A DNA stretch of 64,000 nucleotides from Dysidea avara. Its lineage: Eukaryota > Porifera > Demospongiae > Dictyoceratida > Dysideidae. This document shows, in pieces, positions 1 through 12,200 of the stretch. A program made the position numbers and the translations under genes. Positions within the stretch are counted from its first letter, which is position 1. Every line of letters begins with the position of its first letter. The stretch covers positions 46,406,075 to 46,470,074 of the forward strand of contig NC_089274.1 of assembly GCF_963678975.1 (NCBI RefSeq), in the 5' to 3' direction. The notes below the pieces were generated by a model. That model worked only from the letters and a program-made list of their open reading frames with translations, was not told where the DNA came from and ran no database searches.

Positions 1-986
1 GGGCGGTTCTAGAAGATTTGTTGACTGGTTTCCATTTCAAAAACAGAAAAGCAGCTGTCTCACTTATGCAGGTCAAAGCGTTTATAATCTTGAAGGTGCA
101 GGGAAGAAATGAGTAATTTCATGATAAATCAAAGCTAGTTATATATAATTGTAAATTATACAACAAGTGATCTATTTAGTCATTAACTGAGCCCTAGACC
201 AAGAATTTCGGCTTCAGATTCTATCAACTGTTCTATTAGAGTATATCGATCTTTTGTTTAAAAAGCTGACTGGTTTCCCGGGAACCAGTAAAACCCCATA
301 GAACCATTCCTGGCATGTGGTAGACACAATGATAGTGCAAGTTTATGGGCATCTGTGCTATCTTGGCATGTGACTGAAAGTCTGGTTTCAAATATACTGG
401 TAGCAGATGTACATCTTATTGTTACAGCAGCTATGCATATGAAATTTTTTTCACAAAAAAATTATCTGGGTATTAGCTAGCTATCACTGTATGGGTATAC
501 AGGATTCACCATCATTATTAATAGAGATTTTTCACTAAAACTTGTACTGGAAGGGTAACTTACTAACTACTTCATCCTAATGATCTTTATTTATATTTCC
601 ACACTTTGACATTGCTTGGGGCCAGACACGCCTTTATTATGTTAAATCAGGGTAAGTTAATCCTCACAGTCTGCACATTACATATTATGTTAATGTAATA
701 GTAAAATTTTATTACTATTGTTGTATCACATGATCTCTTGAATTATGTGCAATATTTATGTTCACAATAATTGAGCTGGTGTACACCTCATATACGGGCA
801 AAGACAGTGAGGGGTAGGTGAGCTATAAAGTTATTTTCTCTCTGTAGTCTTAGCACTTTACTACTAAAGTGAAGCCACTACATATAGGGTTAAGTAAGTT
901 ATGTGAACCCCACGCATTGTTATTTTACACATGTGCAGTTAGAACTTAAGGAGTACCATATTTGATTGTCATATTAATATACTCAC

Positions 987-1038
987 TTGAAAGAGCAGTC
1001 CAACATGTTAAAACTATCACAAAAATGTTTAATTCCAT
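987..1038 (-). CDS. Receptor C, first coding exon (signal peptide), gene continues off the left edge
   Basis: The minus strand codes 17 residues starting MELNIFV and ending CWTALS, then a GTGAGT donor in phase 1. This matches exon 1 of receptor A (MELDIL...CWTMLS) and receptor B (MQEVF...CWIVLS): same length or one codon shorter, the same CW-x-x-LS ending and the same phase. The peptide is hydrophobic and fits a secretory signal peptide. A CCCATAA-type element lies just upstream of the ATG, as in the other two genes. The ectodomain exon expected next is not found between 1 and 986, so the rest of the gene lies outside the window. The identification rests on a short sequence but on four agreeing features. 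Confidence 0.6.
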
Positions 1039-1439
1039 GTCAGCTCTTATGGGTTCTGCAGGAGACAAATCACCAAGTTAGCCCACATGTGGTATATGCA
1101 GTTACCATATAGGTACAATGACATAAATTACATACATTTCATGCATGCTTATGCCTTTTGTAAGGCTATCAAAACCAATAACAATGAGACAAGGTTAATA
1201 CAAGTTTATACTGCAGAAAAAATACACTCTCATTTCTATGCAAGTCTAGCTCCATAATGCCACTGTAGTTGTTGGCCAGAAGCTATGTATGGTGTGGTCA
1301 CTTTGCATTAGACTCTACTTGGATTTCACTTTCATACTAAGATTTGTGCCAAAATTCTCCAAACTTTTGACTATAAGTCAATTGCAACCATGGTTAGTGT
1401 ATAAGGCAATGGCCATGCAATTATGTTAATGATAATAAA

Positions 1440-1582
1440 TTTTAATGCACAATGCCATTATTAAATATTAAAATTTATTATCATCAACATCATTACAGCC
1501 ATTTCATAATCGCCATCATTTCACAACTTTTTTTTCACCACTTTTTGAAGGCTGCACCCTTTTATACAGCTTGGCTGTTTTT
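1440..1582. mobile_element. Degenerate half of a palindromic MITE
   Basis: The end of this stretch (ctgcaccc, then tttatacagcttggctgttttt) and its inner part (cattattaaa...acagccatttc) match the right arm of the intact palindrome at 36696-37012. Only one arm is recognisable. It is an old copy of the same family. Confidence 0.5.
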
Positions 1583-2904
1583 ACATGGATACACTTGAAA
1601 GGAAGAATTTGGCTGTTCCACCACTCCTGCTTCCCATGGTCTGTCAGTAAGCCTCTACCAATGAGCTATGTGATCAGACGTACAAAAGCTTGTCAACTAA
1701 ATGTATGGACAGGGAACACAATATTTGCAACATATATTCACCACTGCATGTATGAGAGCTTTTTCACAATTTTAGTTAGTGTTGAAATTTCTTATCTGCA
1801 CACTTTTTATATTAAGGTTGGAAATCTACAAGCTCTTGGATAGGTTGGAGGGCAACAACGGTGGGTGCACATAATGTGAAATAATAAACAAAGGCACAAA
1901 AGTATTAATTATAATACTTTAAGAAAATCTGACATGCTGAAATCTGGATGATTTGTTGTCATGGAACAATTAATACTGGAAAAACGGTTCGACCAGACCA
2001 TTTTGGCCTTCCAAACCACATTTAGCCATCTAAAATGGTCCTGACCAGACCATAGTTAGCTAGTTACTAGTTCAACTCAGTGCATGGCATATCTACATGT
2101 TGGGCTCGGGCTCTACCAAAGGACCGTAGTGACAGTGTCCTACCAACAACAAGCTGTGCAAGAATGAGATAGCTACTCTGACAGAAAAGGAACTGTATTC
2201 AGAGATTGCAGCAAAATGTGTACAGTTTTGGTGGGTGATTTGTACTACTTACATTGAATTTCCTCATTGTGACACCCTCATTGAGTCCTTGGTTTTCCTA
2301 TAGCTACATATTTAATTAGTTATACATTGCAGAATAACAATAATTGTGACCTAATTAGGGAAAATCGTTTATCTACACACATCAACATGTGATTTTAAAC
2401 ATTTCAATCCAGTATAACTTGTGAGGTCAAAAGCTACAAGTTAGAGATTTTCACCATGAATGCAGCCAACCATAGTGTTTATTTCACTTCAATTCATAGC
2501 AAGCTAGCTATTGATATAACCATAACTTTGAACACCTTTTTCACAACGGTATCTGAATGGAAAATTGCCGAGTGGGTCATATGGTGTCTTCAACCTTAAT
2601 ATTGGGCTCTCACGACTACCTGTGCCACTGAAGAAATACACATAGAAAATATCTGGGCAACTTTCCAAGGCTGTTCATGTCTCTAGTCTTGTGTTTCAGC
2701 TGGCTAGACAGTGGCATTACAAAGTGCCAGAGGCTGGTATATATCTCTAGAAATCCACTCGTGAAAAGCAACCTGATCAAATCAGAGGCATGGCTGTGGT
2801 GCAAATATGTATAGTACTGGCGTGGCTATCCATGCATTGTGAAAAGTGAAGTTTGCTGGTGTGTGTGTAGATTGACAATTATCAAAAATTTGGTCACAGC
2901 GATT

Positions 2905-2985
2905 TCCGATTATGGTAAAAACAGCTAATTATTGGCTTCTACCAATTACCGATCCGATTATCGGTACAACTCTAGTCACAACTAT
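2905..2985. mobile_element. Remnant of a hAT-type MITE end
   Basis: The stretch ending in accgatccgattatcggta, then caactcta, resembles the terminal region of the intact elements at 54411-54978 and 47057-47378 (CCGAT/ATCGG-rich, ending near TCTA). Only the right end is clear and no target duplication is visible. Confidence 0.4.
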
Positions 2986-4334
2986 AGTTTAGGTACTTAG
3001 AGGGACTCATGGATTTACATTATGTTAGAATTTTTTCTTCACACTACCCCTGGAATTGCTCTTTCCTCCCTTTAACCATTCTTCATTAATTTCTTTGCCA
3101 CGTTTAGTTCCTCAGTGATGTTGAACGATTACTGTTTGCTCTTCCTCCCATCTTAGAGACCTTGGTATTTTCTAATGTTTGTGAGATTACAAATTCCACC
3201 AGTTATCCAGACACATGGCTGGCAGTACACAACACAATATAAATCAGTTATGCAATTACTTTTGTCACTAATGTCCATCTGATCTCCAACATGCTATTGA
3301 CTGCCTGCAAAAAGGAGGTTCTTCTTCCTGACTTACCTCTTTTCAGTCTTTTCCCACATGGGTTTGCATTTCACAGAGATGCATTCATATAATGTTCCTA
3401 TGTTTACAGTATGATTGGACACCAATTATCTCATTGTACTCATGGCAGTGATTTTTGACTTTGCGTATTAGCTATATACCTTTTCCCAATCATCTGACAC
3501 AACAATACTTGTGACTTTACTGCATCTCTTATGTACATCTGAAGTTTGCTATGATGTAAAGGATGACCCACATCTCCAATTACTTACTACTATAGGATTC
3601 AAGACTGCTGTCTGTGAAGATGACGTTGCTCATCTATACATACTGTAGCTACGTGCTACAGAGTTTTGAGAGTACTCATCATCGCTTACTTGATGTTTGT
3701 GACTTTAAATCCCTCCAATAAGTCAGCTTATCACAAGCATGAACTGGAGAAGCCATATATATAGAAAGTTTGGGATGGTTGTTTCACACTTTGGTGTTGT
3801 TGATACCTGGTGGTATGAGAAAGACTGCAATTGTTGTCTTAAAGTATCTCTTCAATCTCTTGTCCACCTGATGGAACACCTCTTACATGGGTTGATTGAG
3901 TGTTGTTAAAGCTTTTCACTTCTGCAGTCATCCATCATGTGTATCTGCGGCCCTAAATCAAACTCTGGACACTCTGCTTTTCCTGACCTTGTAATTGCTG
4001 AGTATGACATATCTACTGTTTTTAAATTCTCCCTCCCCCTTCCAAGTTGGTCTAGCTCTTTCTTGGCTGTCTTTTCTGTAGAGTTTAATTTATTACAGTA
4101 GTTCTTCAGGTTATTGTCAATGCATTCTCCTTCTACATTTTTCATAAAGATGTGTGGAAAGAAAGTAAACATTCAAGGAGAATAATGGGAGATTTAGATG
4201 TTCCTGCAGCCTGCCCCAGTCAAGGCAGTGTTTAATTATGGGTGTGAGTAAAACCAGGAATGGAGGATAGGTAGGTAAAACCTCTATACTACCTACCACC
4301 ACTATTGCATGTATCCATCAACCAACCTCTACGT

Positions 4335-4486
4335 TTTTCTGATCAAGTACAAAACCACTCTAGCATATACTAGAAGCTTTATCCAAGCAATAACTGACAG
4401 GAATGTGTTACCCATTGAGACAATTACAGCTATCTCACCAGAAAACTTCACCACCCTAGTACTAACAATAACTAACCTAAAAATTT
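4335..4486 (+). mobile_element. Remnant of a LINE ORF2 C-terminus
   Basis: The plus strand reads with interruptions as a degraded C-terminal tail of a non-LTR retrotransposon ORF (YTRSFIQAITDRNVLP-like). The related remnant near 24000-24180 shows the same order of residues, including an ISPENF/SSQKTS-type segment. It is too short to assign to a clade. Confidence 0.35.
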
Positions 4487-4541
4487 AAGTGTGCATAATC
4501 AGCATTTCTTTCTTTTCGTGTTATAACAGCTGTACACAGTA

Positions 4542-4761
4542 CAGTGGAACCTCAGTTATCCGAACCCCTTGGGACCAGGGGTGGTCCATAAGTCTGAAAA
4601 GTTTGTATCCCTGAAACTGTGTATAAACAACCTTAGAATAGCATTAATAAATTTTTTTTAAAATACCTGTATTTTCAACTACCCTAATAGAACAGTCTTT
4701 TCCGTAGTTTGGTTAACCGAGAATCCAGATAAGTGGGGTCTGGATAACTGAGGTTCCACTG
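4542..4761. mobile_element. Short TIR element, CAGTGGAACCTC type (pogo/Tigger-like MITE)
   Basis: The ends are inverted repeats: CAGTGGAACCTCAGTTATCC at the left and its complement ggataactgaggttccactg at the right. The left flank ends in TA; the right flank begins CA, so a TA target duplication is not intact. There is no internal ORF. CAGTGGAACCTC-type ends are known from pogo/Tigger-like families. The assignment is by end sequence only. Confidence 0.55.
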
Positions 4762-4795
4762 CATGTAATTAATTAAGTAATCACCCAAATGTTCA

Positions 4796-5376
4796 AAACC
4801 AGGATGGGGAGTGGGAAATCACATCATGTGAGTTCAATTCACTTGTAGCATGCAAGAAGTGGCTAGTATACCAGCCAAGCGCCACACTCGGTAACTTAAT
4901 AGGAAGGTACAACATGCTTTTGTATAGCTTTTTATGGTTATGCCAGGCAAATAATGGCTTGAAAAGCTGCCAATCATATAATGAAATAATGGAAATGGAC
5001 CACCCACCCGCATGCAAATATGCCTGAGTCCAGGACAGGAAACAGAATTTATTTGGAGTGGCCTAATCTGTACATAAAGCGGATGGCCAGACAAAATGTG
5101 GCCCGGGCCCGGTTTCAACGCTGTTCTGAGACTTTGTCTTGTGTCAGACAAAGACTACTGTTTGATATCCATTCATTTATTTATTTTTAATAAATAAAAT
5201 AAATTCAGTGATTGCTCTATTACAATATCTCGATAGTTTTAATGGAAGGATCAAAAAGTTGCCAAGAAGTTTTGATCTAAAATCCAACTTAAAATTCTCG
5301 CGCTCTAGAACCAGCTCCTCTTGCATGCAAGTGAATTGAACTCGCGTGATTTCCCACTCCCCATCTCTATTTTGCT
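4796..5376. repeat. Foldback repeat of about 580 bases
   Basis: The left arm (atggggagtgggaaatcac and on to gcatgcaag, about 4803-4857) is matched in inverse orientation by the right arm (about 5319-5366, cttgcatgcaagtgaattga then gatttcccactccccat). The roughly 450 bases between hold no convincing gene. It lies just downstream of the receptor A stop codon. Confidence 0.55.
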
Positions 5377-5861
5377 CACCTATCCGACTCTCCTGCTTCA
5401 AGTTTTACCCATCCCCTTTATTTTTTCACTACCCATTAGGGACCTGCAAGAAGCTATGCTAATCATAAATAATACATTTGCACAGCCTCAACCCAACTTC
5501 ACATACACCATAATACCATATAGACTATAGCTGAATATAAATAATTGCATATATACGTGTAGCACACACACATACAGTATCGCTTACCAAACAACGGCGA
5601 ACTTATTCGTTTTCCTTTATCTCGATCACGTGCTCCTGGAACCCACGCGATTGATTTCAATTTACACTATTAGCTATCCCATGCACGTTAAAAAGGTTTG
5701 TGGGCAAACGGGAGCGAGAGGTGGGAGAGTCTGTAACTTATGTCAACTTTCCGTGTACCTTTAGTCTATAGTTATTGTGTGTGGAGAATTGTTTATACAG
5801 AAACTTGCATGTCAGTGAGATCAGATTTCACACTTTCCGAAATGTCAACTTGACACTTGTG

Positions 5862-5893
5862 TATAGCCAGGAGCTTATAAGCTCCTGGCTATA
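5862..5893. repeat. Perfect 32-base palindrome
   Basis: The sequence reads identically on both strands, centred on cttataag between bases 5877 and 5878. It lies about 200 bases past the receptor A stop. It could be a small element end or form a cruciform. No function is evident. Confidence 0.6.
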
Positions 5894-6092
5894 GCTATGC
5901 TATAACTATCTATAACGTTCAGTGGGGATGTCATGTTTTTTTTTTTTTGTTTGTATATAAGTTAGGCATCATGTAGGTTACACACAAGGCAGCCTAACAT
6001 GTCAGAAAAAGATGAAGTGTGTTTCTATGGCATAGCACTATACCCATAAAATTTGTAATTTAAGATTTTAAATAATTTCATGTAATTAAAAA

Positions 6093-6282
6093 TTATTGAT
6101 TGTACTGAAATTGTAAATCACAGTAAATATTTTCAGAACATTCCAAAGGAGCTCCCAACTTCATACCATCTTCTCCAGCAACTTGTTTATCTTCATCGGA
6201 CCAACCCAACAGGTAGTTACCATTACCAGCTAGTAACTTTGTGATCTGTCCAAACTGTGGTCTTGATCTTGGATCAGGATGC
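6093..6282 (-). CDS. Receptor A exon 12: kinase C-lobe end and C-terminal tail
   Basis: It continues the W of KCW into HPDPRSRPQFGQITKLL, the family motif W-x-x-DPxxRPxF of tyrosine kinase subdomain XI. A tail of about 45 residues follows and ends at TAA (6093-6095). The tail holds two tyrosines near its end (NIYCDL, QYNQ) that could be phosphorylated. The acceptor is preceded by a T-rich tract. Confidence 0.85.
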
Positions 6283-9200
6283 CTGAAAAAATAAAGCAAA
6301 CAGACTTGCAGCCATATGCATGCAAAACATATTCATACACAAAGTTCTGCACATACCAACACTTGATCATCATTCTATATATGGTTCGTGGGCAACCAGG
6401 TGGAGGTGGGAGTCTGTAACCTGTGTCAACTTTCTCCAGTACCTTTAAGGCATGCACAGTTAGATAATAATCAATATCATGATGACATAGTGCAATGTAA
6501 GGAGGTGCTACACAGAAACTTAAGCAATTAAACAACCCAAATGCACAAATGTTAATTGCTATGAAATGCTGGGTTGGAACAAGTTATAACAACAACTGTT
6601 ATAAATTATTTTATTACTATCATAGTACCAACACTACATTGTCTAATATGTCATTCACGTACAGGTTTATACTGCTTTTAAACTATAGACACATGTGTAT
6701 AACATCTTCTGTACCTCAGCATTAGATAGTTCTCCAAATGGAGTATGTCCTAAACTCCATATTTCATACAGAACACATCCATAACTCCAAATATCACTTT
6801 GGATTGAATACTTTCTATAATGTAGTGCCTAAACAGAGTGAAAGCTTGTTAACTTAATTTATTAGATGGGATGGATACCTCAGGAGCTGTCCACTTTACT
6901 GCTATTTGTTGTTGTGATGTGTTGTAATAAGTTTCATCAATTAGATCACGAGACATACTAAAGTCAGCAATCTATAGAAGTTATACATCAGTTATATCCC
7001 AACCATCTAGAGTTATGTTGAATGGAATAGGAATATCGTTTTAGACTTACAGCAAGTTCAACTACTCCAATATAATAATCACTCTCTACATTTAGTTACC
7101 ATGTATATTCATAGCTCAAATATACACCTGGACTCAATTATATGCCAGACACTTCATACCAAAGCTATAAAATACATGCCTGGGTCAATGTGCGAGTGTT
7201 AAAAACTAGGCTATACCGTAGAGTCGGGTTGTTAAGCACATGTATCTATTAAGCGCATATTATTTGTTAAGCACATACACATTTCTTGTGATTAACCATG
7301 GATGATAAGCGTACATGGCAAAATGTGATGATACAGCTACACACAGCAAGAAAAGCTGAGAGTACTGAAAAACAATGTTTTCTCAAGTGCTTACGTCTCC
7401 CTTGAGGTCTCCCTTCACTATGCATATAGCAAATCAGCCATCTGGATAATGATAATCTTGTTTATCATGAAGGATTTCACCCAGAAATGGAGTCAAATAT
7501 CCTTACACACTGGCATGGTAGCCGGCACAAACTATTAACTACTCTGTTACAATGTAGTGATTCCGTGTTCCACTCACTTATTAGGCGTATGCGCCTAACA
7601 GATAGTATGATTTTTACAAAATGCTTTCTCCGAAAACTATAAGCGCATGCACTTAACAACCCAACTTTACACAAGTACACAAAAAGCACTGTAGGGATAT
7701 AACACTTCTTATTGTTTTACTGTGATTTAATATTGTACACTACTCCAGCTTGTTTCAGTACTTTTTATCGATGTGTTATGGTCCCTGCTCTAGTTGAAAA
7801 TTCCAATTTTTTGTGTACTTGTTTGTTAACTTTTTTGTAAAATAAAATTATTACGACTGGTGAACCCACGCATACTGCATCAAAAGAAAAAAATGGCGCT
7901 GTGTGCTCCAGCTATCAATTATTATCTGAAAAGTGAAGTATCTATTATGCTTCTGTTCAACCTACTACATAGCATTATGAATCAAGAACTGTTCTAAAAG
8001 CACCTCTGCAATTAACTTAGCCACTATGAAAACTACAAACGATTTCCGTTACAAAGGGAAGCCATCATGTGCTACCACCAAATTGACACCTTTCGCTGTC
8101 AGCAAAGATGAATGGGACATAAAAGGAGGACACTGGTAAGTCCATGAAGAATGTGTTGCTCGGACTGTGGTATGCCAAAAGGCACATGCCTGGCTGAAGC
8201 GACGTCGAACAGTGAAAAAATCAATCCCATAGTCTTAGTTGTTATTGAGTGTACGCTTGTCTGAAGGCATCAGTCAATCAGTTACTCATTCAGTTATTCA
8301 GTCAGTTAGTAGAAAATTCTGCTTAACAATAAATAAAAAAATTCATAGCAACTTTGAAAGTGATTCGGGTTGATCTGAAGGCTTGTTTGGGGCTTAATTT
8401 TACCTAACCAATACTGCTTCATCGTCGTCAGGAAAAGTGAGGCTGGTCTTTAGGTGATGTTCTTTCATGGGCCATGCCCACACCTTTGTGGTCCCTACCA
8501 TACAGTACTATTGTACTGTTTGATAAATGCCGTAATACAAGAGTCTATAAAAACATTCTTCACCTCATGTTTTATCGTTGCAAGTGAAAATTCCAAACTG
8601 CAAGCGTGTAAGCACCCACAAAATTTTATTCAAAATACCATGAGCAATTGCGCTTGGAAAATAGCATGAGCAATTGAAGCAACCTCGTCCACTACTTGTC
8701 AAACTCAACCAATCCATTGATGTATCAGTACCGTTGTTAAAAGCAAGATCTCTACCAAAAACCATTAGAATAAAACCTGACATGTCTCAAGCTGATAGGC
8801 TTGTTAAGTCTCTTCTGTAGGAAAGATGGTCATTATAATTCAAAACAATATTGATCGCAAGTTCATCAAAATTCAAAGCAACAAAATCTTTGTGCAAAAG
8901 AAACTGCATGGCCAGGTTATAAATTCAACTTTTGGCCTTTCTCAATCTCAACAACTCAATCCAATGGACTCTTCCAGCAGCTAACTGACTATCCCACAAG
9001 ATTCATGAATTTTAACTGATCAGTCTAATTATAGTGTATGTATGTACATATGTATGTAAGTCTTGCTAGGCTGCTGGTACAAGTTACCAGTAGACCCTTG
9101 GTGATTCTCTACCATAAAGTTTAATTAAATATGTACCATGAAGCCACCAAACTTCAAAGGCAAATTTCACTTATAAACCATGGCTGGCTATGGCACATTT

Positions 9201-12200
9201 TATTGTACCATGGCCTTGATGTGGGAGCAGTACTGCCAAATACTTTATATAAAAACCCAAGCCGAAATCAATTGTGGGAATTTATTATTGATCACGCGAT
9301 GAAAACCATGCTTTCAATTTTACATCCTACAGCACTCAGACGGAAGTAACGTGTCACCCTTGCCATCCTATGAGTTGTGAAACATTGGTTGAAGGTGAGA
9401 ACTAGTGCTATAACATATTCACAAGTGGTTCACCGCATTTTTGAATACAGTCATGCCCACTTTTTGATTAACATGAGATAAACACTCTACAGTGAAGTTT
9501 ATCCCTATAGATGTTTAGTAAATGTTGTTAACAGTCTGTAAAACGATGCAGTGACTTTAAAATACTTGTAAAATTGCTTAATTGAATTTTTCTGTGATAC
9601 TGTTAGGACTTGCCTGTTCATGTTAACCGACGTAGTCACAGCATTAGTTGCTGCTGTCCCATAATCGTATTTCACAAGTTGGTCTATATAATGAATTCAG
9701 TGGTCAGTCTTGTATTGGTTTGGGTGATACAGGCGCATTGGCATGGTACATATCAGTTGTATCACATGCCCTTGTAATTTGTCTGATGGCCCTCGAGCTT
9801 GGGTGTACAGGTGTACATATCAGGCAAATCACTCAGGCTCATGTGCAACTATATAAAAATTCACAATCAGCCTGCACCTTAAGAAATAAACACCTGGGCC
9901 TAAATAGATGTCAGGCTTGTTTAAATTCGGGATCCAAATTTACTAAAAATTCCTTGGCTTTATTACAGATAAATATGGTAACTGGTCTTCATTTAACTGA
10001 GATTACACTGCATATGATGCTGATACCTTATCACTTACAATAACTGGTCAGTTTAAGTACTCCTAAGACCATCTGTCAGACATAGTGGTATTTCTTAAAA
10101 GAATAAATCATGCAATGCACACTTCAAAGAGAATTAGTAAAATTTTTCATCCTTAACGTATGCTTTTCAATGTGAAGGGCTTTCCAAGGACAAATCTAAA
10201 GCCTTGGCATATGTAATCATCAATGTATTCCTCTAAGAAATTTTGAATACAGATACACAATTATGTACTCAACCAAATCATTCTACTTCTATAAAACACA
10301 GTAGCATCTGTTGTATAGTACTGTACCTTGCATATATGTTTCCCAGAAACAAGAATATTGCTGGCTGTAAGATCTTTATGAATAAACTGTTTACCAGAAA
10401 AGTATGCCATTCCTGCTGCAATCTCTTGACAAAATGTTAGTAACAATATTGGTAACTTTTTAGAGTCTGCTTCTTGGATCCTGTAAGCCAAGGTACTCAT
10501 ATATTTAGAAGGTAAAATAAACTTACGATGATTGCAATGTATGTAAATAATTTCTCAGATTCCCGTTAGCCGTGTACTCAAACACAATCATGGCAGGATC
10601 TTCTGTCACTACACCATAAAGCTTGATCACATTCTCATGATCAAACTGGCACATTATGGCAGCTTCTTGGAGGAATCGTAGTTTGTCCTTATCAGTGGTA
10701 TCTGTGCTTAAATTTTTCACTGATATTTCAACGTTACTGTCAGTTACATTGCTCAAGAAACCATGAGTTACAATTCCAAACTCTCCACAACCAAAATGCT
10801 CCACTATTCTTTAAGAAATGCATTACCAGATTAAACAATGATCATTCAAACTTACTTTACATCCTTGTGATACAACTTACGAAACCTTTTCCCTTCAAAC
10901 AGTTCATAAATCTTTTCCACTTTAGTTGGTGGGTCAGTATAAATAGGGCCATAGTCTTTACGTTCATCACATGAGTTAGCATATATCAATCTCTCCTCTT
11001 CTGCTGAATTGTGATGTGGTTGAGAGTAGCTGTCTTCAATCGTAACTGAGGGTCTAATCAAAGTCAGACAATCCTGGGGTTTTGCATAGTCACTTTTAGT
11101 GTAGTTCTATGCATTTAACAATACTTATTTAACTTTAATGCATGTATGTGCACTGTACCGTAGTGTTTTCATAAGTGGGTGGTGCAGTTCTAGTTTTCAA
11201 AGAGCAATAAAATGTGCTGGATGAAAGCGTAGATTGTGATTTGGTATTCTTGTCATGGCCTAATGAAACATTACACATACACACACACAGTTGCATTAAT
11301 ATAATCATGAAGTCATAGGACTGTCCCATAAACCTTGAGCAGAATCAACAACTGCATTCAAACAACAAGCTTTTCTTCTTCGTAACCACTTCACACAAAT
11401 CACTCCAACACAGAGTAGAACAGCTAAAACCCCACCAGCTGTTCCAGCTATAATAGGAATTGGCAGTCCACCACTGAAATCCTCTCCATCAGATACTATA
11501 TGAACATACAACAACTATACCTATGTACATACACTATGCTACATGTAACATGTGCTTTATACACCTGATTACACTATACAAATGAAGTACGTACCCTAAA
11601 AACCTTCAAGCAAAAATGCTTTAACAGATATTGTAGTTTTCCTTCACTATTGTTGTTACAGTGAAACCTCATTAATAGGGCCACCTATGGGACCACAAAA
11701 TAATTATGGCCTCAATATTCACCTTATTAATGAAGTTATGAAGTGCACCTCTTTGGGGCCTACTTGACATGGTCACTATAATGAGGTGGTCTTATTAATG
11801 AGGTCATTATTAAGTACATCTTAGCTATGTTTAGGACCTAATAGAGGTGGCTGAGGTGGTCATAGTGAGGGTTGAATTAAAACACTGATATGAGGTAGTA
11901 CAGAAAAAATGTGTAATGTCAAGAGACTCACAGCATGAGGCACAGCCTATAATACTGTATCAGTCCTGAAACCTCAGCAACAAATAAAAAATGTATGAAC
12001 TTTTTGTTTGAGTACTTTCTAGTCACTTTATTCATTGTTCATCTAGATTCACACTTGTTGCTTCAGTTTTTGCCAAATGCAGATTAACAGTACTTTAAGC
12101 TGTAGAATAATGTAACTGGCATATAATTATACTTATGGATCAGTCTAAATTCTTTACCAGAAAATCTTTTAATTAAAAGGCTATTATTTCGCCAAAAGTA

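Noticed and set aside
9648..10043. 131-codon plus-strand open frame
   Set aside because: It lies inside the receptor A kinase intron on the opposite strand, partly within a dispersed repeat also seen near 16200, and shows no domain.
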